Positions 44,237 through 55,971 of a DNA stretch of 60,000 nt are shown piece after piece. Made by a program: the position numbers and the translations under genes. Within the stretch, counting starts at the first letter, position 1. Each line of letters opens with the position of its first letter. The DNA comes from Adiantum capillus-veneris. Lineage: Eukaryota > Streptophyta > Polypodiopsida > Polypodiales > Pteridaceae. The notes under the pieces were generated by a model. The model did no database searches, was not told the DNA's origin, and saw only the letters and a program-made list of their open reading frames with translations. The stretch covers positions 23,872,396 through 23,932,395 of the forward strand of contig CM043960.1 of assembly GCA_014529385.2 (NCBI GenBank). The letters are read 5' to 3'.

Positions 44237-45829
44237 TAGTCTTAAGCATCCAAGCACAACACAAATCATGGAAATATATGTAATTAAACTTTGAGAGAAG
44301 ATTTTCTGATAATGTTGTAACAAAATTTGGATGAAATAGACTACAATGATCCCTCACATAATTGAATAAGAGATTCATACTACCATCATGTTTAAAATCT
44401 AATCAAACCCAAATAGAGACGAAATCACATGGTTATAAGTAGAAATGTAAAGAGAGACAAAAAAAACAAAGAGTTGACATGGTATTGAGGGTCGGAATGG
44501 GTGACCCCCCCATAAGGACTTTTGTATTATAGAAGCTTACAATGAAGTTAAATACAATCATGATACACCATCTTGCCACCAAAAAGATGGCCTTTTCATC
44601 GTGCCAACATGATGACCTTCTTTGATCAATCCCACAGTTTTGGTCTTCTCTGACCAAAAACATATACTCATTGGAGAAGCAACATCTTCTTCCTCATCAA
44701 CATCTCTTCTTCATCATATAGAAGCATCACATTAAAAAACACACAAAGCTCTTTAAAAAAAGTGCATGCTTCTCTCTAGAAGAGTTTTACTTACAGAGGT
44801 GATCCATGCACTGTTCAAATGCATGCCATGTTACTTCTCCATCGTCTTCTCTGTAATTGGCATGAATGATGGACGAGAAAAGATGCTCCTGCAAATAATG
44901 GTAGGCGTTGTTCAAACATGAAATGGACACCATAGATATGTAGAGCTCAAAGAGAGGTGACTTCTGACTACGTTGATGGACGGTTACTAGTTCCCCAAAC
45001 CCAAGTGGTGTGGGGGCGGGTACCTCCCTTGCCCCTTCAACGTGTTGGAGTGGGACTCCCTAGTCTCAAAGGTAGAATTAGACACCAACACCTCGTTCTC
45101 CAAGGATGTGTGGATTGTGAAGCAAGGGAGATCGCCTAGTGTATCCAACCATTGTCGCGGGTCATAATCATTGATGGGGACCTGCTCCTTAGCCATGTCA
45201 TTGATACATGCCTTTTTTTTGTATCTGCTTCGTAGACTAAGTGTTGAGGGAGGGGTGTCCGATGGCGGAGTCTAACTCATATTCCAGCCTGAACTGTTTG
45301 TTGCCATTCTCTGGGATGGTAACCCACATAGTATCATTGGAAAACTGCACTTCATGAAATTACGTCCTGCTCTTGACTGATTGAGAATAAGAGCTAGTAA
45401 ATATCCTACGAAATATATTCTTCTCCAAATCCCCAGTCGTGAAGTGCTCTTGCATGCCGTAACCGGGTGGGAGCTATAAGTAGAGGAAAGCAACCCTCCA
45501 CTTGTGTAGGCGCACTATCACAAAATCTAAATTGAATGTGATTCCTGAACCACTAGAGGCACGTACTCCACTACTCTAAGAGGCTTGATCTTATGCTGGT
45601 CTACCAAAGTGATAGTGAGTGGGGGAAGTCCTGGTGGTTGAGTGGTATCCTACGATATGTTCGCAACCAAAATGAGGAATGCGCCAACTATGCCCACGGG
45701 TAGTTGGTCCCATCTATTGTATTTTCAGTAGCCAATAGAGGAAAAATACCATTAATGTCTGTGGTGGGGAGAGGGGAGGGGGAGCACATACACAGATTCA
45801 ACATTGTTTTGCTCGACACCTGACACCAA
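44237..45829 (-). pseudogene. Unidentified coding-like remnant
   Basis: On the minus strand several stretches read like protein in different frames. They are VDQHKIKPLRVVEYVPLVVQ (about 45610-45550), TMWVTIPENGNKQFRLEYEL (about 45330-45270), NDYDPRQWLDTLGDL (about 45175-45130) and FELYISMVSISCLNNAYHYL (about 44950-44890) followed by HANYREDDGEVTWHAFEQCM. The last one stops at CTCTGTAAGTAAAA near 44794, which could be a splice donor. I do not recognise a family. It may be a decayed host gene or an old insertion; it shares nothing with the retroelements here. 44237-44780 shows nothing. Confidence 0.3.
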
Positions 45830-45913
45830 GTCAGGATGGCCGAGTGGTCTAAGGCGCCAGACTCAAGTTCTGGTTCTCGTGAGAGAGCGTGGGTTCAAAT
45901 CCCACTTCTGACA
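45830..45913 (+). tRNA. tRNA-Leu(CAA)
   Basis: Differs from the copy at 28785 by one base in the anticodon loop (CTCAAGT here, TTCAAGT there). All stems, A-box and B-box are intact, there is no intron, and the discriminator is A. No T-run occurs in the 30 bases after the 3' end (GAGCTCTGATGTCTAGCG), so Pol III termination would be poor. This copy may be less active than the other. Confidence 0.93.
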
Positions 45914-45997
45914 GAGCTCTGATGTCTAGCGTGTATTGCAGCTGTCGTCCGAAGTGCACGAGCTGTTAGCTTTTGCCGAGCACAGCCAAAAAGACAA

Positions 45998-46437
45998 GGG
46001 AAAATTCCCAAAATACCCCTCATATTTTGTCAATAATTCCCAAAATGCCCTTCAAATTTTCCAAAATTCCCAAAATACCTCTGGTTGTGAGAGTAAATTT
46101 ATCCAAAAATTAAAACAATTGTAGCTTTTTTTCATAAGAAGACTGATTGTCTATGAATACAAGATACTAAAACTAGAATTTGAGCTGGTTATGTAGGCTT
46201 TGCAGATGAATTGCTTCATTATTTTTAGACATAATTGTCTTTTTTTTGGGAGGTAATTTGTGACAGATTACATGCTAAGCACTAGAAAACGGATATACAT
46301 TGTCAAAAACGAATAAAGATTAGGAAATAGTGAACAATCCAGCTAAAATAGATACAAGGGTATTTTGGGAATTTTTGAAATTTGAGGGGTATTTTGGGAA
46401 TTTCCACAAATTAGAGGGGTATTTTGGTAATTTTCCC
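45998..46437. mobile_element. Mutator-type MITE (440 bp)
   Basis: Inverted ends GGGAAAATTCCCAAAATACC (45998) and the matching ATTTTGGTAATTTTCCC (ends 46437). They are flanked by a perfect 9-bp duplication AAAAGACAA (45989-45997 and 46438-46446). A 9-bp target duplication is the Mutator/MULE signature. The CCCAAAATACC(C/T)CT motif is repeated two to three times near each end. There is no coding capacity. The corresponding place in the left duplication arm has no such element, so it inserted after the duplication. Confidence 0.9.
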
Positions 46438-47221
46438 AAAAGACAACTTCAACCTTAGGCCTACCTAGTACAGTGCTCATTTGCAGTGGCTTTTTGTACA
46501 TATCAAATCCACCCTTGTTGCAAGCGTGAGAGAGTCCTCTCATTCATTGGCTGCCTTGGAGAATATGCACATTTCATCGATATAGATTGCTTGCTCTACT
46601 CTCAATTGCGTTCACGTATTTAAGGTGTTATTATCCGATTGATCATAACTCCTATAGGAATCACAACCAAGGCTACTTTTTTATCTCTTGATGCCTTTGC
46701 ACCACTGCCAGCAACATACATATGTCCACTATGACACCCAATGGAAATGATGCCCCTGATAGCTTGTGTGCTGATGATATGACTCCATGCTTCCTCTGAT
46801 GCAAATCACGGCACCTTACCATTTCAACCAAACTTTCTTCATCCATCTCTCCCATCGTGCATAGGTTTGTTTGGTGACTTTCTTCCTTGCGGCCATTTCC
46901 TTGCCCTCATATCTACGAGTACATAAATTATAAATAGACAGTTCAATGGCACCTTGCTTACCTCCACGTCAAAGCCTAAACGGATTGATCTCAAAACCCG
47001 CCATGCCATCGGCCTCCAACTCTTCATAGGTATTGGAAATAGTGTAATAAGCATGTGTTGAACAAAAACCGTTGAGATAGGGAGAGCAAGGAAGAGAGGT
47101 ACTATTTTGGAAATATCTACCATAACAGCAACCCATCCTTTGTATGCATGTTGAAAGGGGAAAAGAGGGGAGATGAGAGATCTTAAGCGGAAAACTCTTA
47201 CTTTCTAATGCATGTATATGC

Positions 47222-47379
47222 AGTCAAGGGGAGTTGGCCTGGTGGTAAAGCTGAGGGGCTCCAAGCACACCCACTATGGTTCAACCTCTGAGACATGTGT
47301 GTGTGGGTGAGTGGGCGCAATCGCATAAAACTAGTCGAAGCGAAGCTTCGAACGGCTTTATTGAAAAAAAAAAGAAAGG
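47222..47379 (+). mobile_element. tRNA-derived SINE
   Basis: The head has Pol III promoter boxes: TGGCCTGGTGGTAAAGC (A-box region, about 47236) and GGTTCAACCTC (B-box, about 47278), about 42 bp apart. A body of about 80 bp follows, with the palindromic GAAGCGAAGCTTCG, and an A-rich tail (47366-47375). The left duplication arm has unrelated sequence at this position. I could not identify the target duplication. Confidence 0.7.
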
Positions 47380-47468
47380 TGATGGAGAGGTAGGGTCACT
47401 ACCAAGATTAAAAGAAAAACTAAGGTGTAAGAGCTCCTTTAGTATCTGTCAATGCTCACTTATCTTTG

Positions 47469-48496
47469 GGTTTTTTTTTTTTGCAGAACTCACAATGGTG
47501 AGTATATTATATTAGCATAACCAAAAATTATCTGGTGAGTGCTTTGAACCAACTTATTTTTGTTAATGTTGCCATGACTTGCATTCCTTGCACCTTCTAT
47601 GATTTCTTTCTGAATCTATAGAATGTGGATTTTCCTTTGCATACCATGCTTGTTTTGCATTGTCCTAAAGTAGTGTATTACTTTTATTCAAAAGGATTAT
47701 AAAAACTACGCCTAATACAGAGATCAAAATATTTGCTTCCACTTATCCTTCCAAATAGTTTTCATGAAGCAGCAATCTAAAAAGCCTACAATTCACATGG
47801 ACTAAGTCACTAATTTCAATTTGTTAAAGACTAAGGTAGGTCAATAGAAAGGGAGAAAAGGTGGTCATGGCTTGCAAGAACAATATCAATTCACAAAGGA
47901 GAGGAGCTGTTGAAGGCTCGAAAAGTGAACGGTAGCATTAGGCAAGTGATGCAACATTGGGTAGTGCCCAATGGCATTCAATGTCATAAATCCATGGAAG
48001 ATAGGAATCTTAGTGGGCAATCCAATCCCAATAGTAGGCAAGTCTCTCACTGTGTCTTTGTATGTACCCAAGGGATTTAGACTATATAAAAAAGGGAATG
48101 CTACCTGCGAGCGAACAGTTTTGGAAAAACCCCTATTTACGACATTGGACTCAAGTGACTTCACATGATAAGGTGAATCAAAGAGAGAACCTTTTAGCAA
48201 AATGAAATATTTATAACCAATTTATTTACAAGCGACATGGTTTCCAAGAAGAATGTTGAGATGTCAAGCTCAACATGTACTACTCTTGGATGACTATCAC
48301 TGACTGTCATCATCAATGGTGTGCCTTGGTGGATATATATATCTCTGCCAGTGATACTATAGTTGGATTACACCAACTAATTGGTCTACCTACAGAAGTG
48401 TTAACACACTTAACAATCCATCCCAGTCACTAACACTTCACACTCGACCATTGTACTAGTTTTCTCTTATGTTGTACTTTTCCATTTTATGCTTTG
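47469..48496. other. Unassigned DNA
   Basis: Between the duplication arm and the G4 LTR. Overlapping open frames on both strands at 47886-48200 look random and have no motif. I see nothing else. Confidence 0.45.
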
Positions 48497-50077
48497 TGTA
48501 ACATTTAATGGCCTACTAACATGTGTGTAGCAGAAAATAGCATGAACATAGTGAGCATTTCATTAGAATAGATTCCTAATGAGAATAACAAGAGTGCTTG
48601 GGTGGAGAGAGCAACAAAAAGGTATAACACCTAGTAAGATAGCATGAACAATACTTCAAAAGAGAGAGAAATTAATCTATTGACAACAGTTGAGGACCGG
48701 ATTTAGACGGAGCCGGTCCCCCCTCCAAAAGGCTTTGTATTATGGTTTCTCCCATCAAGAGAGACATTTTACAATACAATTCTTTGTGTTCCTTCAATAC
48801 TAGCTAGTGCAATGAAGATGGAAACTTCAAGCACTAAGCAAAACACTTATAAAACACAACATCGATTCCCTCACGGTCTCAGACCCAAGACCTCACACAC
48901 CTTCGAAGATGTTGAGAGCTAGTGGGGTATGAGAGTAGATTGAGAGGAAGAATGAGTAGTCTTATGAGAAAGATGTACATCTCCTCACATAATCACTCAT
49001 ATTAGCATAGTTTAGCTTAGTAATTAGCGTGGTAAGGAGATGAGCATGCATTGAAGCTTGGCTCTTGGTTGGATTCACATCACAAAGCCAAGAGTTGTTG
49101 GTGTAGGCCTCCCTTCTCACAAGCTTGGAGTAGGTGATAAGCTTTCCATTAAAGCTTGAGAAGGAGAGAGAGAGAGAGTCTCCTTACTCCACACATGGAC
49201 TAGTGTGAGTGTGTATGCAATAATGCCTTGAGAAAATCAGCCCGCCCCCTCTCTCTTGGTCGACCCCTCTTGCTATTTGCTCATGCCCACACCCTATTGG
49301 ACCTCTTCAGGCTTAGCCAATGGAATTTCAAGAGCATAAGTGATAGCCTTCTGGCAAGTGTCCCCGTTTCTTGTTTTGTGAGAGCTTTAGGTGATTATTT
49401 AATGCAACTAAACTCTCATTGGACCCCTTTGTCTCCTGGCCAATAGGAATCAAGCAAGCCATTGGGCTGCTAAATGCTCATTGGACCCCTTGGGAGACTG
49501 TCCAATAGTCTTCTAGAGAGCTTAATTCTTATTGGTTTTTTAACTAACTATTTTTAAATTAATTAAACTAAATCTACTCTAACCTAATTCTCATTGGTCC
49601 ACCTCCATGGCCATCCAATAGGATTTGAGTGCACCTTGTGGGCATCTGGGCTAGGGAGCTCACATGTGTCCCTCATTCCCTGTGTGTGTGTGTGTGTGTG
49701 TTTCTCTCTCATCCCCTTACTTGCAAGGCTCTCCCCCTCCTATGTAGGAGCCATGAAGACTTTTTGGTACACACACAAAGCATCCAATTTTCCTAGTGTT
49801 TTACCTTTGGACACAACCTTTGAATTTTGGAACCTTAGCATTTTAGAAGTCTTAATAGGTTGAACCTTAGGGTCTTTTAAGCCCATTGTTGCACATTGCT
49901 CTTTTGGAGATGGCCCCCCTTTGGATCACTATTTTCCCTCCTTTGGATCCCTAATGTGGCCGGTCTACCAGGTTAACCAATATTCTAGCTTTTTCTCCCC
50001 TGGCACTTCCCCATATTAAACGATCAGTTTAACATGAGAAAATCATTTAGGAGAATTAGATATTAGTTATTATGACA
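48497..50077 (-). repeat. 3' LTR of gypsy G4
   Basis: 1581 bp; minus strand TGTCATAATAACTAATATC...AATGTTACA. It includes the CCAAT/ATTGG array (about 49290-49610) and a short (GT)n near 49681-49700. Confidence 0.9.
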
Positions 50078-50529
50078 TTACCTCTCTCTTGAAATCAGAC
50101 TCGTCCTCGACTATGGGGTAGAGAAGATAAATCCTATTCATTAGTCCTTTTTCTAGCGATTAGAGGATCCCTATGTTACCCTACGACATCGTTCCAGAAT
50201 GGATGATTAGTCCATTTGGCGCTTGAGAGCCTAAGCTGCCCCACAAGCATGTCTGCACATTAGTCCTATCAATCTTCCATAGTAGAGCGACAAGCTCTAC
50301 TTGGTGTTTGCAAGACGCCGTCTCCGCAAACTTGATCTAAGCATGCATAATACTTCATATTTGTGCACAATAAAGAAAAAGAGAGTCTTATAAGACAAAA
50401 ACTGTGTTGATTTTAAACATTTGTACATTTGCTTACTCTAGGAAAACATTGTAAGCATTGACAAGGTTTAGGTTATCCTTCAATTGTATGCCTTGCTTCT
50501 ATCTAGCATCTTCAAAAGGATAATTCTTA

Positions 50530-51106
50530 AACTTAATAAGATATCGTTGGATAGTCTTACCACCTCTTAGTACCTTGTCTTCATTTCAGAGAATGGACTC
50601 GGGCTGCATCACCTCTTCTTTGTCCTCGATCTCCGGTGGGTCTTCAATAGTTGGTTGTTGAGGTGGCTCTCCTTTGTAGGGCTTTAATAGGCTCACATGA
50701 AAAGCATTGTGTATGAGTCGATGGCTGGGCAACTTGAGTTGATAGGCCATCTCATTGATTGGCCTAGGAAGTTGGAAGGGACCATAGTATCTTTTTGCTA
50801 ATTTAGCATAGTACTTTTGGTGTCCCGTAGGATTCTTGCCCGTAGTGTGCCTTAATCGGGCCTTGGGAAATTTGAGTAAGACCCAATCATTTTCTTTAAA
50901 GGCTTGGGATCTTCTGTGCTTGTTAGCAGCAGCCTTTGGCTTTGCTGTGAGATAGAGATGGAATCCTTAATATTTTGGAAAGATTCTTGTAGGTCTCGGC
51001 TATATTCATCTGCAGCGAAGATCTTCCCGTGTACCTTAAGTAGCAAGGGACTTTTTGATCTTCCCTCAATTACCTCAAAAGGTGCTTTTCCCGTTGTTGT
51101 GCCGTG
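50530..51106 (-). pseudogene. Gypsy G4 integrase end and chromodomain remnant
   Basis: On the minus strand: TGKAPFEVIEGRSKSPLLLK (about 51100-51040), the segment homologous to G1 YGPFQILRPIN, HNAFHVSLLKPYKGE-like sequence (about 50720-50680), and the chromodomain around 50590-50530. The open frame 51139-50852 covers the first part; its opening residues lie outside the element. Confidence 0.8.
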
Positions 51107-52416
51107 GCACGTACATAGTGTGAAATTAAAAAAATTCACCTCACTTTTTACACTTCTCCATGCATGGAAAGAAAAGCAATAATGTACATATTGTGATATA
51201 TACTAAAACAATTTCTGCAATCGCTATCACGTACATACTTATTCAGGGAATCATGGCCCTGGATGTGGTGTCTTTGAGTGCTTTCATACTTGATAAGATG
51301 CTTAATTTGGTTTGATAGTGTACATATTCCAAGTGTTTCATGGTGGCATACTCATCTCGCCTACAAAGACAAATGCTGGTAAAAACTGCAAAAAATAGCA
51401 GCTAATAGGCGCTGTCTTACATGGAAAATGACCCAAATTGATATGTTGATAAAAAATGATGCTTATCTATGCTTTTTATGCTTATGCAAGTGATCCCACA
51501 AATTTAGGGAATTTTTTGACTCCGTTTGGGATTTTTTGCATCAAAAATGGTAATTTTTTTGGGTAAAAAATGAGCTGAAAATGGCCTAGTTTTGGTCCAA
51601 AGTGGAAAAATGGCCTAAAAATTGACACATCACCTGAAAATGCTGTGGGTAAGAGATAGGGTGATTTTTACAAAAGAAAAAACAGCAATTTTGCTCTACT
51701 GTGCAATAGCTTCCATGGTTGCCCAATCTATGTGTGCTGGAGTCGCGCCTCTGCAATCTTGTATCTGAGCCTATGAGGGAGTGAATTAGGGTTTCCCCTT
51801 ATCAAAATGGTGTGTGGGCTTCAATATAGAAGCTCTTAAATCTCTGCAAAATTAGAAAATGGTCGCCAAAAAGGTGGAAGCTCGAGTATTCCTTTCAACT
51901 GTTTGAAGTTACGACTATGTAATTGGGGGCGAGGCTACATGATACCATGAAAGAGGTTTGGGTTTTGATTGAGATTTGTGCTTGTATGAGCATTGAGTTT
52001 TCATGGATGAAAATTTAGTGTTTTTCAATGGTCTTTTTAAGTGATATTGAATGTGATTTGGTGATCCTCTCATCATAATCTCAACTACGAAAACAAGCAA
52101 TTTCCAAGCATGATAGGAAAGAGGGTTTGTGACTTTACTGTCACAAACGCTCGTAGATTTTTAGTCACTCTAGAAAGAGGGTTGGTGATTCTCCACAAAT
52201 GCTTTTCACAAAAGTGTTTGTGACTCTCATCACGAACTCTCATAGCTAGAGGTTTGCACCTTCCCAGCTAGACCGCACACATTCCGACATTTCTCGTGAA
52301 CCCGATGTGAAGTGGCTGGGTGAGAATTTGTGATGATATAAAGCTATGTGTACATGATGTTATTCTAGCAAGGGATTGCAAATATAGAGTCAAATAAATT
52401 TTTTTAAACCAAAGTG
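51107..52416. other. Unassigned AT-rich DNA
   Basis: No coding frame or known repeat. It may be the 5' untranslated part or LTR of the element that carries the acidic gene at 52417, but I found no second copy in the window and no priming site next to the gene. Short repeated phrases such as AGAGGGTT-GTGA-T-T recur around 52120-52210. Confidence 0.4.
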
Positions 52417-54000
52417 ATGGAGATGGAAGAAGCAGTAAGGATTGCATTGAGTGCAGTGTATGAGAAATGTAATGTCTTTGAGGGTTATGACCCAAGAGGA
52501 TTTCTTGAGTGCTACACAATGGAGATGAAGGCTCAAGGGGTTCTTGAAAGATTGATGATTATGTCCTTTCAACACTTAGTGGCTCCAAATTTCTATCAGC
52601 AAGTACAAGAGATTGCAAAGGAATGTGGAGACAACTGGGATGCTTTTTCAAATGCTTTTACACAAGAAACCTTGGGCTTTATGGAATGGGAAATGAAGTG
52701 CATTGATTTTACAAAAGTAGATGTTTTGCAGGATGTTGAAAGTAACAAATTGATACAAGTACCATGCTATACAATTGATCGCAATCAAATTCATGAAAAG
52801 CAGGAATCTATAATAGATGAGTGCCTTCAACAACAGGACAAAACATTGTTACATGCAAAAGATGAGGATGTAGTCAAAGCTATTTATGCAAAACTTGGTG
52901 TTTCAGTTTTGGCACATGAGAATTGTGCTTCCCTGTGTGATGCTATGGAGTTTACACATAGATGTATGGTCGAAGATACTATGGATGGCACTCAATCTGC
53001 AAAAGATGCTTATGTGAGATCAATTTCTATTGGGGATTCACTGGAAGGGATTCCTTTTTGTGATGGTTACAGTGATTTTGGTGAATTGGTTATTGAAAAA
53101 TTGTCATGTTGTGAAGAAAAGGATGATAAAGATGTTGTAAAGCATGTGGTAGAGCATGGATTTAGCCAAGGACATGTAAATATGCAAAACGATATGACCC
53201 ATGATGACATAGAGTATTCTAAGTTTGGAAGTTCATGCTTCAAAGAGGTTCACAAATCTCCAAATGAAGATAATACTTTTTGTGATGCCAATGCTCTTCA
53301 ATGTGATACATATGCTTGTGGATTGCAGGATGAGATGTATTTCAAAGTTGTAGGCTCTTGTTTGGAGGGGGTGCAAGTTGATATGCAACCACCCACTCCT
53401 ACCAATGACTGGAAGGGTTATGATGATGAAATGGAAAAAGAGTTGACTTCTATCTTTGTGAAGCATGCTAATATTTGTGAGATTGAAGTACAAAGGTACT
53501 TGAAAGAAGGTGTGATGGTAGAGAAAAAGTGTGAAGAAAATATGGCCTATATGCATACCACATACGATGAGGATCCACTGCTACATGGGATATGCTCGCA
53601 AGAGGGTCCCAACGAAGAGGATCTTATGTATCTTTTGGATGAAGCTTTAGATGGTTTCCATGCCACATGCAACAAGGGTTCTAAAAGATATCAATCATGT
53701 CATGAAATGGGACAACAACAATAGGAGGACCTGAAGCTTATGGCTCTTTTAGATGATGCTTTGGAGGAATTTCAAGCTCCTTATGATAGGGGTTTCCAAA
53801 AGTATGATGAGGTGTGTGACCTACATAAAGAAGGAGATGAGCATGAGGTAGATCTTATGATATTCTTAGATGAGGTTTTACATGATTTCATGCCTATAAG
53901 AGAAGTTATGCATGTAGCTTATGAGGCACCAAATGAGGTAATGGATAATATGGATCTTGATGATTCAGGGATGCATGCTAAATTTTTTGATACCAGACGG
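52417..54000 (+). pseudogene. Acidic gag-like protein, left copy
   Basis: ATG at 52417 and one frame to 54000, interrupted only by a TAG at 53722-53724. Residues about 20-85 (DPRGFLECYTMEMKAQGVLE, then MSFQHLVAP, QVQEIAKECGDNWDAF) resemble the capsid-like N-terminus of plant gypsy gag proteins; this is inference. The rest is strongly acidic, cysteine-rich and without known domains. The C-terminal part repeats a short helix motif: DLMYLLDEALDGF, LMALLDDALEEF and DLMIFLDEVLHDF. It is homologous along its length to the minus-strand gene at 58498-60000 (shared EVQRYL-EG, LLDEAL, DED-V-A-Y-KLG). The frame is cut at 54001 by an LTR. Confidence 0.6.
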
Positions 54001-54877
54001 TGTCGGGGGATATGTGTTCGCTACGTGAGCCGGGGGCCTTTGGCTGTCGGAGGTGTGAAAGAGAGAGAACAAGAACAACAAATGTAACTGAATCTGAAAA
54101 TCACCATAATCATCAATTAATTGATTAACGCTTGAGTACAACTTAATCCTTAGCCAAGGTGGGCTGTTAGCAGCACCGTCACTTGGATCATCTGCTAACT
54201 AGGAGCTTAAGCTTCCGTTTACAAGATTAATCGGGCCGTTAACGACACCGGACTTAACAAAATGCTTAATCAACTTCGGACTGATGTTGGTGATGGAAAT
54301 TTTCTTATGTCGCTTTATCTGCTTCAAATACCTCGCGGATTCTGCAAGTTTCAATTCAGTTCACTGCCTCGATCATCAAGCTTCAATTTTGCCAATTATT
54401 CCGTAGCTTCCTGCTCCTTATGCTTTGCACTGGCTTAATGGCCACTCACAGCTTTTAACTTCTTCTTGCTCTTCAATTGCTATCTGATGCTTTAACCCTT
54501 GCTTTGCCTGCCTCGTGCTTTTCACTTGCCTTCTTAATCATGGTTGCTCATCTTATGCTCAAAGAGAGAGAGAATTTCATGCTTGCTTATGTTGAGAGAG
54601 ATCCTTGGTTTTGCTTCTCAAGCACGAGAGCGAGAGACTTCCTTTTTGCTTTGCCCTTGTTCTTAGGCTCATTTGAGAAGTAGCCTGTATCCTGCTGCAA
54701 ATCCTCCCTTGCCGGCTTTGCTAGCCGAGGTCTCCTTCTCCTCTTTTGTTAACTCCCTTCACGCCTCTTGCCGAGCTCACCTCACTTTTCCGGCCTCTTT
54801 CTCTAGTATAAGTCTCGACTCCTTCTTCTTTCCCCTTCTCTAGCATGGATCCTTGGAGAGAGAGAGAGAGAGAGAGG

Positions 54878-54878
<1 letters not shown>

Positions 54879-54915
<37 letters not shown>
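54879..54915 (+). repeat. Poly-G run of 37 bases after a GA repeat
   Basis: Uninterrupted G from 54879 to 54915, directly after (GA)n at about 54855-54877. It lies 27 bp before the tandem duplication and could form G-quadruplex DNA. Confidence 0.9.
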
Positions 54916-54942
54916 CTTTGCCTTCTCCAACCTTGCTTTGAG

Positions 54943-55971
54943 GATGAGAGCGAGAGAGAGGGAGCTCTTCCCTCCTTGCCCTCCGACTCCTTTCCGCCTT
55001 CCTCTTCTTCGCCTTGCTAAGCTTTGGTTGCCCTCCTCAGTTCTCATTGGCCCCCTCCCTTCCTCAAGCTCGTTTTTCTTGCAATACCCCTCATGAAAAA
55101 GGAGTCCCCTATTATTAGCATTCCCTCTCCCTTAGCAACGACGGCGCCGTCGTTTCTAGGGAGGCATAAAAATCCCCTCCTACTGACATGGCACCGTTTC
55201 GGACTTGCACAAAATGCGTCGCCACTGATCTCAAATGGAGCGCCCTCGCTAGCCCCGGAAAATACGCTTCTTGGCCGAGCTCATCCGATCACTGTGCTAG
55301 CCAACGAGAGTTCTGATCTCCACCCTGCGCTCCTCTCCCGCTGCTCGCCATCTCCATGCCGTTTTTAAAATTTATTTTCCCTTTCCAATTTGCCGTTAAT
55401 TCCTCAAGTGGGCGACCTCTAGTGGCGGGCACCCTTTGTGAATATGGACGGCTAAGGTAATTTGGCTTATGGGCAGGCAAAGCTTCATTGTCCGCGTCCA
55501 ATGCCCTAATTCTTTGGTTGCCTTTGGGCGGCCTTCTCAAGTTTTTGGGTGGCCTTTGAAGCCAGGCAACCTTCTCAAGTCGGGCAACCTTTTAACGGGC
55601 ACCGAATTAATTATACATAACCAGGGCATTGCTAAGCATTTCATCTCCTCCAACAATCCTTCACTAACCATATCATCGTGAATTTTATTGTCCAGACCAT
55701 CATCTCAATTAATGCCACAATTACCTAGTTCAGTAGCACGCCGACGATTGTCATCGGCCTCAAACCCTTTTTTCTGATCAAGTCGGACTTTGCCTGACGA
55801 GCCGTAAATCCCTGTAAACCTCTCGAGCTACATAAAATGTATACTAACCTTGCTGAGGCTATACAAATCCTAGATAACACTCCGTCCGAGCCGACTTGAC
55901 TGACTGGTACGGAGCCGGCCCCCTGTGAATATTGAACGGCTCATATCTTGGCAACCGGGACCCCGATCACT
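54943..55971. repeat. 1029-bp tandem duplication, copy 1
   Basis: Starts GATGAGAGCGAGAGAGAGGG and ends ...GGGACCCCGATCACT. The following base begins copy 2 with the same GATGAGAG start. Both copies are 1029 bp; by eye I count roughly nine substitutions and no net length change, about 99 percent identity. Confidence 0.95.

Larger units (their letters stand above)
45830..47468 (-). repeat. Right arm of the inverted duplication with a tRNA gene
   Basis: Opposite-orientation homologue of 27640-28868. Relative to the left arm it carries two insertions, a MITE (45998-46437) and a SINE (47222-47379). Homology runs up to the tRNA gene and stops at the tRNA 5' end in both arms. Confidence 0.8.
48497..51106 (-). 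mobile_element. Truncated gypsy element G4 (3' end)
   Basis: Minus-strand 3' part of the same gypsy family: integrase C-terminus and chromodomain region (about 51100-50550), untranslated part, polypurine tract TTACCTCTCTCTT (reverse complement AAGAGAGAGGTAA, 50078-50090) and 3' LTR 48497-50077. It is cut near 51106 inside integrase, at GGTGCTTTTCCCGT. Confidence 0.9.

Noticed and set aside
47886-48200. 104-codon minus-strand frame and overlapping 65-codon plus-strand frame
   Set aside because: No motif, no homologue in the window, no promoter or splice context; they overlap on opposite strands and look random.
25872-50077. Gypsy LTRs G1 (3') and G4 as parts of the same inverted duplication as the tRNA block
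   Set aside because: Sequence between the LTR and the duplicated block differs on the two sides (27495-27640 vs 47469-48496) and the LTR ends adjoin unrelated DNA, so the insertions are independent.
53720-53726. Amber stop (TAG) in the left acidic gene, and another at 59497-59499 in the right one, as a programmed readthrough signal
   Set aside because: The two stops lie at non-equivalent positions in the alignment and their following bases differ (GAGGAC and AAAAAT); neither resembles a known readthrough context. Independent nonsense mutations explain them better.
53985-53997. TTTGATACCA beside the long LTR as a minus-strand priming site, making this a 5' LTR
   Set aside because: Only TGGTATCA plus A's match, it lies inside the open frame of the left gene, and the strong polypurine tract on the other side of the LTR already assigns it as a 3' LTR. 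A shared LTR of a tandem array is possible but not supported.
54721-55047. Proline-rich minus-strand open frame and its glycine-rich partner
   Set aside because: Both are translations of the poly-G and GA tracts.
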